A DNA stretch of 64,000 nt from the NCBI GenBank assembly GCA_041395945.1, contig JAWKZN010000001.1, positions 62,001-126,000 of the forward strand. The letters are read 5' to 3'. The DNA is from Pseudomonadales bacterium (GTDB lineage Bacteria; Pseudomonadota; Gammaproteobacteria; Pseudomonadales; Azotimanducaceae). This document shows, in pieces, positions 44,883-53,081 of this stretch. Positions within the stretch are counted from its first letter, which is position 1, and each line of letters begins with the position of its first letter. The position numbers were made by a program, and so were the translations under genes. The notes below the pieces were generated by a model. That model saw only the letters and a list, made by a program, of their open reading frames with translations. It did no database searches and had not been told where the DNA came from.

Positions 44883-46253
44883 TTAGCCGGTTGCCGCCGA
44901 TAATTCCGGCCCGTCTTCCGCTGAAGACGCGGGCAGATCTTCCGCGGAAAATACAGAACGGGCTTTCGCCGAAGTTTCGGTCTTATCTTCCGCGGAAGAC
45001 GGGAACGCAGCTTCCCCTGAAAACGCCGTTTCATCTTCCGCTGAAGATTCCGGCGCGTCTTGTGCTGAAGGCGCTTCTTCCGCTGAAGACGCACAATCTT
45101 CTTCTGCCGCCCCTCGGCCCTCAATCGGCCGCCCGTCCGGCCGCGCGAAGTAGTAGCCCTCGGCCGTTGCCCGCAGCCTGAACCCGCCTTCATGCATCTG
45201 CCTGTGGTGATGGCTGCAGAGCAGGATCAGATTGTCGAGGGAGGTTTCTCCGCCGTCGCACCAGTGCTGAATATGGTGGGCGTCCAGCCAGCGGCTGTGA
45301 TGACAGCCGGGAAACCGGCAGCTTCGGTCCCGCGCCGCCAGGGCCCGGCGGATGGCGGTAGGCACGGTGCGCTGTTTGCGGCCCACATCCAGTACTTTCT
45401 GGCCGTCCTTGAGGATCGGCACCAGAGCGCCTTCACAACACAGACGCCGGATGGTGGGTAAGGGCAGATCCGCTTGGCCGCCGGCGCCGGATAATGCCTG
45501 CGCATCCACATGGACCAGGACCTGATAGTCGGCGGCCGTCGAGTCAGCGGCCGGGGTTGAACCGCCATCCGCCGCCCTCCCCCGCGCAACCAGCTCCATA
45601 AACGCATCCGCCCGGGCGGCTGCGGTACCTCGAGCAGGATCTTCCGGCAGCGTCTCCACCATCTGCGTCAGTACCTGTTCTACCAGAGCAAAAGCCTCGG
45701 CCGGCAGTTTCACCAGGATCTCCCCCGAATGGGGATACAGCGCCACCGACCGGGCCTCATGATCCCGCCGCGCGATCTGACCAGCCGTGCGCTCATCCCC
45801 ATGGCGCAACCGTTTACAGCACTGCTCCAGCTGCTCCGCCGTCGAGGTCCGGGCATAGGCCAGCAGGTCGGCTTCGTTCGTCTCATCGGCGACGCGCGTG
45901 AGCGCCCGGACCTGGGAGTAGGACAGTTCACCCGATTGGAACGCCGCATCGATCAGAGGCACGAACCACAGCGCTTTCGCGACTCTCAATTTCTCTAAAG
46001 CCGTCGTCCGCGACAGCTTGAGTTTGAAGTCGAGCCACTGGGCACAGTCGGTGCAGCCATAGGCCTGCCAGCCCCGGCGCAGGTCGAACTCGCGCAGCAG
46101 GCTCAGGAAGCGATGTGTCGCCCGGGACACATCGAGCCAGCTCGACTCGAGGGCCGATTCCAGATCATCGATGGGACCGAGGCGGACGATGGGCGACAGG
46201 CGATCGGTGTTGGCGAGAAACTCGGCACTGGGCAGCGGGGTGTAGTGAGACAT
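44883..46253 (-). CDS. DUF222/HNH endonuclease with C-terminal tandem octapeptide repeats
   Basis: A 456-residue protein of the 13E12-repeat type. A DUF222 helical domain (about 30-290) precedes an HNH nuclease domain (about 312-352) with zinc-binding cysteines and histidines in CRFPGCHHSRWLDAHHIQHW and CSHHHRQMHEGG. The tail (389-452) is an acidic tandem repeat of eight residues (SSAEDETA, SSAEDKTE, FSAEDLPA, SSAEDGPE) with degenerate copies between. A near-consensus LexA box lies just upstream of its promoter/start, so the gene is likely induced by DNA damage. Some mycobacterial 13E12 genes are reported to be LexA-controlled, which fits. Function in the cell is unknown; a selfish-element origin is possible. 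Confidence 0.83.
   Translation of the reverse strand: MSHYTPLPSAEFLANTDRLSPIVRLGPIDDLESALESSWLDVSRATHRFLSLLREFDLRRGWQAYGCTDCAQWLDFKLKLSRTTALEKLRVAKALWFVPLIDAAFQSGELSYSQVRALTRVADETNEADLLAYARTSTAEQLEQCCKRLRHGDERTAGQIARRDHEARSVALYPHSGEILVKLPAEAFALVEQVLTQMVETLPEDPARGTAAARADAFMELVARGRAADGGSTPAADSTAADYQVLVHVDAQALSGAGGQADLPLPTIRRLCCEGALVPILKDGQKVLDVGRKQRTVPTAIRRALAARDRSCRFPGCHHSRWLDAHHIQHWCDGGETSLDNLILLCSHHHRQMHEGGFRLRATAEGYYFARPDGRPIEGRGAAEEDCASSAEEAPSAQDAPESSAEDETAFSGEAAFPSSAEDKTETSAKARSVFSAEDLPASSAEDGPELSAATG
44914..45090 (-). repeat. 24-bp tandem repeat with palindromic core in the HNH endonuclease gene
   Basis: Units start at 44914, 44938, 44962, 44986, 45010, 45034 and 45058, exactly 24 bp apart, with a further copy at 45076. 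The best copies carry TCTTCCGCGGAAGA or TCTTCCGCTGAAGA, a perfect or near-perfect palindrome, so each DNA unit is itself symmetric. They encode the SSAED octapeptides at the protein's C terminus. Confidence 0.85.
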
Positions 46254-46275
46254 GGGCGGCTCCGGCGGAATCAGG

Positions 46276-46295
46276 TACTGTATGTATGTACAGTA
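46276..46295. promoter_or_regulatory. LexA (SOS) box upstream of the HNH endonuclease gene
   Basis: The 16-bp core CTGTATGTATGTACAG fits CTG-N10-CAG exactly, and the full 20 bp match the E. coli consensus TACTGTATATATATACAGTA at 18 positions. It lies 22 bases upstream of the ATG (46253). The adjacent TAGAAT (46296-46301 on the minus strand) is a plausible -10, so LexA would block the promoter. Confidence 0.8.
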
Positions 46296-46424
46296 TTCTA
46301 CGCCCGATATCGCGAAAACCCAATGATTTCATTGATGAAATGGTTGCAGGCTGACGGACGGACGGGGTATTTGCACCCTTGGTATTCGTCGCGCCCGCAG
46401 CACACGCCGTGCCCGGTCCGACGA

Positions 46425-47819
46425 CTAAGTCCCGTCGCGACTCCGCGCATCGAGCGCTGCAATCACTGCCGCATCCAGATGCCCGTCCGGGATCAGACTC
46501 GCGCCGCGCTGGAATTCACCCACTGCTTTCCGGGTAGCAGGCCCGAGGCGGCCGTCCGGTTCGCCGGGATCGAAGCCGAGGGCGGCCAGCTGTTTCTGAA
46601 TCCGCAGCATGTCGGCGTTGGAAAATTTCAGGTCGTCCTCCGGCGGTGGCCGGTGCAGGGCTCCGCCACCGGCGATCCGGTCTGCCAGATGACCGACTGA
46701 AAGTGCGTAGTACTCGGACCGGTTCCAGCCCATGATCACGCCGAAATTTTCATACACCAGAAAGGCGGGGCCCCGGTGGCCGGCGGGCAGCAGCAGGCGG
46801 GCGTCCACCGCGAGGGCGGACACTGGCTGGCCGCTGGTGTCGGTGATTCCACGCTGCCGCCACTCGAGCAGGGTGCGGGTAGTACCCGGTGGGTTTTCCA
46901 GATAATCGAATGGCGCGGGCAGCAGCACTTCCCGCCCCCAGCGGGTACCCGGCTGCCAGCCCAGGGTCTTCAGGAAATGGCCGCCTGAGGCGAGCGCGTC
47001 CGGCAGACTGCCCCAGAGGTCCCTGCGGCCATCCCTGTCCTGGTCCACCGCGTAGCGCAGGTAGGCGGTAGGCATGAACTGTACCTGGCCCATGGCGCCG
47101 GCCCAGGATCCCTGCATGGCGTCCGCGCTGACATCGCCTCGATCGATCAGCTTGAGCGCCGAGAGGAGTTCGCTGCTGAAATAGCTGCTGCGGCGATCGT
47201 CGCAGGCCAGTGTGGTCAGGGAAGCGGGTATCCACATGTTGCCCAGGTAGCCGCCGAAGTTTGTTTCCAGGCCCCAGAAGGCGAGCAGATAGTGGGGGGG
47301 TACACCGGTCGCATCGAGTACGGTCTGCAGCAGCGGGGCGAGTTCGGTCCGCAACTGCCGACCCCGGGCGACGCGCTCGGGTGTGACACGCCGATTGAAG
47401 TAATCGGCAAAGGTTGAGGTGAACTCGGGCTGGCGACGGTCGAGTTCGAGAACCCGCTCGCTCGGCTCTACCCGATTCAAAACGGATTCAATCACGCCGG
47501 CTGAGATGCCTTCGGCGTGGGCCGCCCGCTTGAGGCGGTCGATACAGCTCGGAAAATCGATGGTCGCGGTCAGCAGCCCGGTGGCAGCGCCCGGTGCGGC
47601 CTCGGCTGCGGTCACCGGCAGGCTGCACAGGCCGGCACCGAGCAGCAGAAGGAGCCGGAGCCCGGTAAATGGCCGGGAACGGACCCGGGCCGGCTCAGGC
47701 TGGCTGGGCGTTCCGGCGTCTGGCGCCGAAGGCGTGTACTTCTGCGGGTGCCTCGGCAGTCGCCGGTTCAGTACCTGCAGCGTCCGGGACCAGACTGAGG
47801 GTGCTGGCCGGACCTTCAA
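46425..47819 (-). CDS. Lytic murein transglycosylase (MltB/SLT_2 type) with peptidoglycan-binding domain
   Basis: The SLT_2 domain (catalytic Glu in FWGLETNFGGYLG) and motif QVQFMPTAYLRYAVDQDRDG are followed by a C-terminal PG_binding_1 domain (ADMLRIQKQLAALGFDPGEP, DGRLGPATRKAV). A signal-like hydrophobic segment (LRLLLLLGAGLC) lies near the beginning of the domain part. The start is unclear: the longest frame begins at ATG 47957, but its first 90 residues are Ser/Arg/Pro-rich and overlap a better-looking gene on the same strand; TTG at 47819 is the next candidate, and neither has a good ribosome site. Role: cell-wall remodelling at the outer membrane or periplasm. Confidence 0.83.
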   Translation of the reverse strand: MKVRPAPSVWSRTLQVLNRRLPRHPQKYTPSAPDAGTPSQPEPARVRSRPFTGLRLLLLLGAGLCSLPVTAAEAAPGAATGLLTATIDFPSCIDRLKRAAHAEGISAGVIESVLNRVEPSERVLELDRRQPEFTSTFADYFNRRVTPERVARGRQLRTELAPLLQTVLDATGVPPHYLLAFWGLETNFGGYLGNMWIPASLTTLACDDRRSSYFSSELLSALKLIDRGDVSADAMQGSWAGAMGQVQFMPTAYLRYAVDQDRDGRRDLWGSLPDALASGGHFLKTLGWQPGTRWGREVLLPAPFDYLENPPGTTRTLLEWRQRGITDTSGQPVSALAVDARLLLPAGHRGPAFLVYENFGVIMGWNRSEYYALSVGHLADRIAGGGALHRPPPEDDLKFSNADMLRIQKQLAALGFDPGEPDGRLGPATRKAVGEFQRGASLIPDGHLDAAVIAALDARSRDGT

Positions 47820-48078
47820 TGATGAAGGGTTCGAGGGCGGCTTCGATGAGGCCCCGGTCGAGGCGACCGAGCGGTCCCTGCTGGATAAGTCTGTGTAGTC
47901 CCCGCGCAATGTCCGACATCCCCTGAATCGCAGCCGTGCCTGGCCTTTGACCTTCATCGCTGCTCAACAGTTCATGGTAATCCTGCAGCCCCCGGAGGAC
48001 GCCGACGATGGCTTTTTCGTCCTTGCGGCTGGGGGCCAGCATGGCCTGGTTGTGGCGTTGATGAGAGGTGACGTACAT
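47695..48078 (-). CDS. Uncharacterised small protein overlapping the lytic transglycosylase gene start
   Basis: A 127-residue protein, not recognised. The first 75 residues (MYVTSHQRHNQAMLAPSRKD, IVGVLRGLQDYHELLSSDEG, GMSDIARGLHRLIQQGPLGR) look like a regular amphipathic helical protein; the rest is Ala/Pro-rich. An AGGA ribosome site lies seven bases before the ATG. It is upstream of the transglycosylase gene and its end overlaps the region where that gene's start must lie, suggesting coupling. No function can be given. Confidence 0.55.
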   Translation of the reverse strand: MYVTSHQRHNQAMLAPSRKDEKAIVGVLRGLQDYHELLSSDEGQRPGTAAIQGMSDIARGLHRLIQQGPLGRLDRGLIEAALEPFIIEGPASTLSLVPDAAGTEPATAEAPAEVHAFGARRRNAQPA

Positions 48079-48320
48079 GATGGTGTCCTGCCCAGGTGTT
48101 GTCGACTGATTTACATCCGGCGCTCTTGCGTTGGCGCTTCTGTCAGCGCGCAGTCTGCCAGGGTCTGTGGAACGGGTGCTTGAGGAATTCAGGAAGAATT
48201 CTGGATGCGTAACAGAACGAGACCATTGTCACTGCGTGTTGGAGATGGTCCGCTCGCTCGTGGGTGGTAAACAACGGGCTTTGACCAGGAAGCGGCATTC
48301 TGCAAGGCTGGTGGATTCGA

Positions 48321-49178
48321 ATGGGGACACCGGTTATGTTGAGCTGGAAGATCGGCGCTGTGAAGGTGACTCAGATTGTGGAACTCACCACGGCGTCCTT
48401 AGGGCCCCACCTTCTGCCCCAGGCCACGCCGGAACGGATGCTCGCCCGACCCTGGCTGGCGCCCTTCATCGATGAGGCCGGCCGCATTGTCCTGAGCATG
48501 CACGCGCTGGTGGTGGAATCGGCGGGTCGGGTGCTCATGGTCGACACCTGCATCGGCAACGACAAGGTTCGCAGCTATCCGCGCTGGAATCGCATGCAGG
48601 GCGACTTCCTCACCCGCCTGGCGGCCGCTGGATTTCCCCCGGAACGCATCGACACGGTGTTGTGCACTCACATGCACGTCGATCACGTGGGCTGGAATAC
48701 CCGGCTGGTCGACGGGGTCTGGCAACCCACATTTCCGGGGGCGCGCTACCTGTTCGGGGACACCGAGTGGGAACACTGGCGGGCGGAGCCCCAGGAATAC
48801 GGTCCGGTGATCGAGGATTCGGTGCAGCCCATCTTCGACGCCGGACTCGCGGATCTGGTGGCGGTGGATCACCGGGTTACCGATGAGGTATGGCTCGAGC
48901 CCACTCCGGGACACACACCCGGCCATGTCAGTGTGCGGATAGCGTCCCGGGGTGAAGAGGCAGTGATCACCGGTGACATGATTCACCATCCCTGTCAGAT
49001 CGCCGAGCCGGGCTGGTCGAGTCTGGCGGACTGGGACTCCCAGATGAGCGCCGACACCCGCGTGCATTTCCTCGCCCGCAATGCGGATCGCCCGATACTG
49101 GTGATCGGTACCCACTTCGCAGCCCCCACCGCCGGACATATCGTCCGCGATGGTGACAGCTACCGCCTGGACTACTGA
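48321..49178 (+). CDS. Metallo-beta-lactamase-fold hydrolase
   Basis: A 285-residue zinc hydrolase. The HxHxDH motif (H117, H119, D121, H122) lies in CTHMHVDHVGWN; a later histidine in PTPGHTPGHVS and ITGDMIHHPCQ complete the metal site. It resembles the quorum-quenching lactonase/AttM-like group, so lactone or ester hydrolysis is plausible but unproven. It overlaps the MFS gene start region only in shadow; the real MFS start is 49183, 5 bases after its stop, so the two form an operon. Confidence 0.85.
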   Translation: MGTPVMLSWKIGAVKVTQIVELTTASLGPHLLPQATPERMLARPWLAPFIDEAGRIVLSMHALVVESAGRVLMVDTCIGNDKVRSYPRWNRMQGDFLTRLAAAGFPPERIDTVLCTHMHVDHVGWNTRLVDGVWQPTFPGARYLFGDTEWEHWRAEPQEYGPVIEDSVQPIFDAGLADLVAVDHRVTDEVWLEPTPGHTPGHVSVRIASRGEEAVITGDMIHHPCQIAEPGWSSLADWDSQMSADTRVHFLARNADRPILVIGTHFAAPTAGHIVRDGDSYRLDY

Positions 49179-49182
49179 GCCG

Positions 49183-50472
49183 ATGGCTGAGCGCAACATC
49201 AGGGAAGCGCTGGCGGTTGCCGACTTCCGCTGGCTGTGGATCGGCAGCCTGGGTTCTTCCTTCGCGATGAACATGCAGATCATCGCCCGGGGGTGGCTCG
49301 TCTACACCCTGACTTCCTCGGCGCTGGATCTGGCCTGGGTGACCCTGTCCTTCATGCTGCCCACGGTGGCCCTGTCCCTGCCCGGTGGTGTCCTGGCCGA
49401 TCGGATGCCCAAGCGGGCGATCATTGCCATCGCCCAGACCATGAACTGTCTGGCCACCATTCTGATGGGCCTGATCATCATCACCGGCAACATATCCTTC
49501 TGGGATTTCATCTGGTTCGGCTTCTTCAACGGTTCGGTACTTGCGCTGTCCATGCCCGCCCGTCAGGCCTTCGTGCCTGAGCTGATACCGGAGAAGCTGA
49601 TCTTCACCGCGATGGCGCTGAATACCACGAGCTGGAATCTTTCCCGCATTCTCGGCCCGGCGCTCGCAGGCTTTCTGATCGCCCTGTTTGCCGCCGGGGA
49701 TACCAGTTCGGCATACGGAGTGGGCATCGTCTACTTCATGATCGCGGCGCTGTACTTCATTTCCGCGGTCACCATCATGATGGTGCGCAGGAAGGGTCTG
49801 AGTGTGCAGCAGAGTGTGCAGGTGAGCGCGCTTGGCGACATGGTGGACGGTCTGCGCTATGTAGTGGCGAATCCGCCCATACTCGGTCTCATCCTGCTGT
49901 CGCTGGTGCCCTTCCTGTTCGGGATGCCGCTCAACACGCTGCTGCCTGCCTTCAACGAAGACATCCTCGCGGGTGGTCCGGACGATCTCGGGCTGCTGAT
50001 GTCGGCGATGGGTGCGGGTGCGATCAGCGGCTCTCTCATGCTGGCCTGGACGGGCGACATGCGGAACAAGGCCACATGGCTCATCGCAACCTGTCTGGGG
50101 TGGGGGGCTTTCACCAGTGCCTTCGGCCTGTCCCGGACCGTGCTGATGGCGTCGCTGCTGGTTGCGGTGATCGGTTTCATCAGCGCCTGGAACATGTCAC
50201 TCAACCGTGGTCTGCTGCAGATGCAGGTGGCCAACCACATGCGTGGCCGGATCATGAGCATTGACATGATGTCGCACGGCCTGATGCCGCTCGGGGTGAT
50301 TCCCATCAGTCTGATCGCTGAGGCCTGGGATGTGGCCGTGGCGCTGGTGGTGGCGGGTGGGGTGTTTGTGGGCAGCGTCCTGCTGCTCGCGCTGGTGTCG
50401 CGTTCGGTACGTCAGGTGGACGATCCGATGCCCACCGAAGTCCGTCCGCCGCCTTTCGAAGAGGTGCTGTAG
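49183..50472 (+). CDS. MFS transporter (MFS_1/MFS_3-type exporter)
   Basis: A 429-residue permease with about 12 helices. The N-terminal NIREALAVADFRWLWIGSLG and AFVPELIPEKLIFTAMALNT segments are typical of the MFS_3/enterobactin-exporter-like group. The ATG at 49183 follows the metallo-beta-lactamase gene by 4 bases; the frame from 49150 is the shadow of its end. Substrate unknown. The next gene, an amidohydrolase, begins 34 bases later. Confidence 0.85.
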   Translation: MAERNIREALAVADFRWLWIGSLGSSFAMNMQIIARGWLVYTLTSSALDLAWVTLSFMLPTVALSLPGGVLADRMPKRAIIAIAQTMNCLATILMGLIIITGNISFWDFIWFGFFNGSVLALSMPARQAFVPELIPEKLIFTAMALNTTSWNLSRILGPALAGFLIALFAAGDTSSAYGVGIVYFMIAALYFISAVTIMMVRRKGLSVQQSVQVSALGDMVDGLRYVVANPPILGLILLSLVPFLFGMPLNTLLPAFNEDILAGGPDDLGLLMSAMGAGAISGSLMLAWTGDMRNKATWLIATCLGWGAFTSAFGLSRTVLMASLLVAVIGFISAWNMSLNRGLLQMQVANHMRGRIMSIDMMSHGLMPLGVIPISLIAEAWDVAVALVVAGGVFVGSVLLLALVSRSVRQVDDPMPTEVRPPPFEEVL

Positions 50473-50505
50473 ACTCGGATCTGTTGCTTCCAGGGACCTG
50501 TCTAT

Positions 50506-52446
50506 ATGTACTGGGATCTGCTGATTCGGGGTGCCCGGGTGTTCGATGGCGCCGGTTCACCTGGCCGTCTGCGTGATGTGGCGATCAGGGACGGGCGGAT
50601 TGCCGCATTCGGGGAGTCAGCCCCGGACGGAGGTGCGGGTGGACTGCCGGTCAGCGCGGCAGCGAAGGTGGAAGACGCCTCCGGTGCCTGGATGCTGCCC
50701 GGTCTGATCGACATTCATACCCACGAAGATCTGGAAGTGGAACTTGCACCCGGCCTGCCGGAGGTCGTGCGCCATGGCACCACCAGTGTGATCGTCGGCA
50801 ACTGCAGTATCGGCATGGCGTTCGGCGCCCAGCGCACGCCGGAACAGGACCCGATCGTGGACTGCTTTGCCCGGGTAGAGAACATTCCCAAGACCGTGTT
50901 GCGCAAAGCGGCGGATCAGGCCGACTGGACCACGCCCGCGGAATATCTGGCGCATCTCGACAGTCTGCCGCTGGCCGCGAGCATGGCGCCTCTGCTGCCA
51001 CATTCCATGCTGCGCATCGAGGTCATGGGACTGGCCGCGAGCATCAGCCGGGATCCGAGCGCGGCGGAACTAAACGCCATGGTCGGCAAGCTCGAACGGG
51101 CCATGGAGGATGGCTACATCGGCTTTTCCACCGACGGTCTGCCGTTGCACTTCCTCGCCAGCAGGGCCCATCTGGAGAAACGGATTCCCACCCAGTACGC
51201 GCGCTACGATGAGTACAAGGCGCTCACCGATGTGGTGCGCCGTCATGGCCGGGTCTGGCAGATGACACCGGCAACCGACGACCCGGCGCTGACCCTCAAG
51301 CTGTTTCTGCTCACCAGCGGCCGTGGCCGGCAGCGTCCGCTGAAGATCACCGCGCTGGCCGCCCTCGACAGCGCCATCAACCGGATGCAGCTCAGTCAGG
51401 CACTGAATTTCTCCCGGCTGCTGAATTCGAAGCTGGTGCAGGGTCATTTCCGCATGCAGGCGCTGGCGGCGCCGTTCAAGGTGTTCAGCGAAGGGGTGGT
51501 GAGTCCGCTGGCGGAAGCGGATCCACTCATGCGCCGGCTGATTCAGACCGAACTCGATGATGTGGAAGCGCGCCGCGCCATTCTCAGCGATGCGGATTTC
51601 GTGGCCGCGTTCCGCGAGATGTGGGGGCGGGGCAAGTCCGGTTTCAATATTGCCCACCTGCGCCGGCGGTTGCGTCTTGAAAATGCTTTCATGACCCGGG
51701 ATCTGAACGATCATGTGATCTACCGCTGTCCGGTGGGCGCCTGGGTCGGACTGACCATGGCGGAGGTGTATGTGCGCTACCGTTCCTGGTGCACGCGTAC
51801 TGCGAACCCGGGTGATCTGGAATCGATCGGCGGCGCCCTCGATGGGCAGTCAGACACCGATGCGGAATCCGGCGCCTTCACGGCACTGGGTGCGGACCTC
51901 CGGGAAGAGGCGGATTTCTTTCTGGCACTGCTGAGACATTTCGATCGGGACCTGCACTGGCACTATGTTTCCGCGAACCGGAATCCGGAGGTGATCAGGC
52001 GCCTGCTGCTGAATCCTCTGCTGCTGCCCGGCTTCAATGACAGCGGCGCGCACGTGACCAACATGGCCTACTACGACGGCAATCTGCGCGCGCTGCGGAT
52101 TGCACTGGAGGACTCGGAAGCCACTTTCAGTACCATGGTTAAACGCCTGACCCGGGAGCCGGCGGAATTTTTCGGACTGGATGCGGGTCGAATCGATATC
52201 GGCAGCCGGGCCGACATCACCCTGATCCGGCCGGAAGCCCTGCGGAAATATGATGGTGACGCCGGCATCCAGTACATTTATCGGGATGTATTCGATTGCC
52301 ATCAGCTTGTGAACCGCTCGGACGGCGTGGTGGCGGCTGTGTATATTGCGGGAACCAAGGTCTGGACCGGGGATGCTTTCACGCCGGAATTCGGCACCCG
52401 GAAACTGGGCGGCGCGCTCAGAGCGCAAGCACGGGGGCCGGTGTAG
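50506..52446 (+). CDS. D-aminoacylase / N-acyl-D-amino-acid deacylase-like amidohydrolase
   Basis: A 646-residue amidohydrolase (urease-superfamily barrel). The metal motif is DIHTHEDLE (about 68-76) and GTTSVIVGNCSIGMA (typical of D-aminoacylase) follows; GFNDSGAHVTNMAYYD gives the late aspartate. The C terminus (GRIDIGSRADITLIRPEA) carries the small beta domain. It would release acids from N-acyl amino acids or related amides. In a probable operon with the MBL and MFS genes, which suggests uptake or export and processing of one compound class. Confidence 0.85.
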   Translation: MYWDLLIRGARVFDGAGSPGRLRDVAIRDGRIAAFGESAPDGGAGGLPVSAAAKVEDASGAWMLPGLIDIHTHEDLEVELAPGLPEVVRHGTTSVIVGNCSIGMAFGAQRTPEQDPIVDCFARVENIPKTVLRKAADQADWTTPAEYLAHLDSLPLAASMAPLLPHSMLRIEVMGLAASISRDPSAAELNAMVGKLERAMEDGYIGFSTDGLPLHFLASRAHLEKRIPTQYARYDEYKALTDVVRRHGRVWQMTPATDDPALTLKLFLLTSGRGRQRPLKITALAALDSAINRMQLSQALNFSRLLNSKLVQGHFRMQALAAPFKVFSEGVVSPLAEADPLMRRLIQTELDDVEARRAILSDADFVAAFREMWGRGKSGFNIAHLRRRLRLENAFMTRDLNDHVIYRCPVGAWVGLTMAEVYVRYRSWCTRTANPGDLESIGGALDGQSDTDAESGAFTALGADLREEADFFLALLRHFDRDLHWHYVSANRNPEVIRRLLLNPLLLPGFNDSGAHVTNMAYYDGNLRALRIALEDSEATFSTMVKRLTREPAEFFGLDAGRIDIGSRADITLIRPEALRKYDGDAGIQYIYRDVFDCHQLVNRSDGVVAAVYIAGTKVWTGDAFTPEFGTRKLGGALRAQARGPV

Positions 52447-52455
52447 CCGCCGCAG

Positions 52456-52530
52456 AGCTGAGATTGAAAGTACAGAGATTGAAAGTACAGAGATTGAAAG
52501 TGCCGAGATTAAGAACGCAGAGACAGAAAG
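52456..52530 (+). repeat. 15-bp tandem repeat, about five copies
   Basis: Five 15-bp units (52456, 52471, 52486, 52501, 52516) with consensus TACAGAGATTGAAAG; the second and third are identical and the last two degenerate. In frame for the DUF4124 gene each unit reads LKVQR and contains an in-frame TTG, so the repeat lies across that gene's possible start codons. Confidence 0.9.
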
Positions 52531-53042
52531 CCCATCATCAGATCCGACAGGCCCTGTGGTATCTGCTTGTGTCGGCCTGCCTGTCAACACCTTTGCTTTC
52601 TGTCCACGCGGCAGCCGTGTATCGCAGTGTGGATGCCGGCGGGGTGGTGACCTTCTCCGATGTGCAAACTCCCGGTGCGGTTCCGGTGCAGGTCATTGCT
52701 GCCGTACCTTCCGCCGCGTTGTCCAGGGAAGAAGTGCTCGCGGAACAGCAGCGCATCATCGATCAGCAGCTCGCCGTCGCTGACTCGCTCGAGGCGTCGC
52801 GACTGGCCCGGGAGGCCACCCGCGCGCGGCGTCAGGAAGCCGCTGCCGCGGACCGGGCTGTGGCGGTACCGGTGGCTGCCGAACCGGAAATACGCTATGT
52901 GAGCAGTCACGGCAGTTACCACAGCCGCGGCTACCCCGGCTGTTTTCCCGGCCATCCGGCACATCCAGCACAGCCGATCGCTCCACCACCGCCTGCAACA
53001 CCTGTGAGCTTTCCCGTTCGATTTCCCTACAGCGACCGTTAG
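52464..53042 (+). CDS. DUF4124-domain periplasmic protein with an N-terminal pentapeptide repeat
   Basis: About 192 residues from the first TTG of the repeat. The N-terminal LKVQR repeats (about 1-15) precede a hydrophobic signal segment (ALWYLLVSACLSTPLLSVHA), then the DUF4124 domain AVYRSVDAGGVVTFSDVQTP, a helical region (EVLAEQQRIIDQQLAVADSL) and a Gly/His/Pro-rich tail. TTG and GTG codons at 52464, 52479, 52494 and 52500 are all possible starts; GTG 52500 gives a normal short signal peptide. DUF4124 proteins are of unknown function in the envelope. Confidence 0.7.
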   Translation: MKVQRLKVQRLKVPRLRTQRQKAHHQIRQALWYLLVSACLSTPLLSVHAAAVYRSVDAGGVVTFSDVQTPGAVPVQVIAAVPSAALSREEVLAEQQRIIDQQLAVADSLEASRLAREATRARRQEAAAADRAVAVPVAAEPEIRYVSSHGSYHSRGYPGCFPGHPAHPAQPIAPPPPATPVSFPVRFPYSDR

Positions 53043-53081
53043 CCGGATGCCGCGTCCACAGCTGAGGTCAGCCGGCTAGCG

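Noticed and set aside
44716..44886. Plus-strand frame with a protein-like C terminus (SLRLVLDESR)
   Set aside because: No start codon or ribosome site and no recognised family; kept only as a note in the spacer entry.
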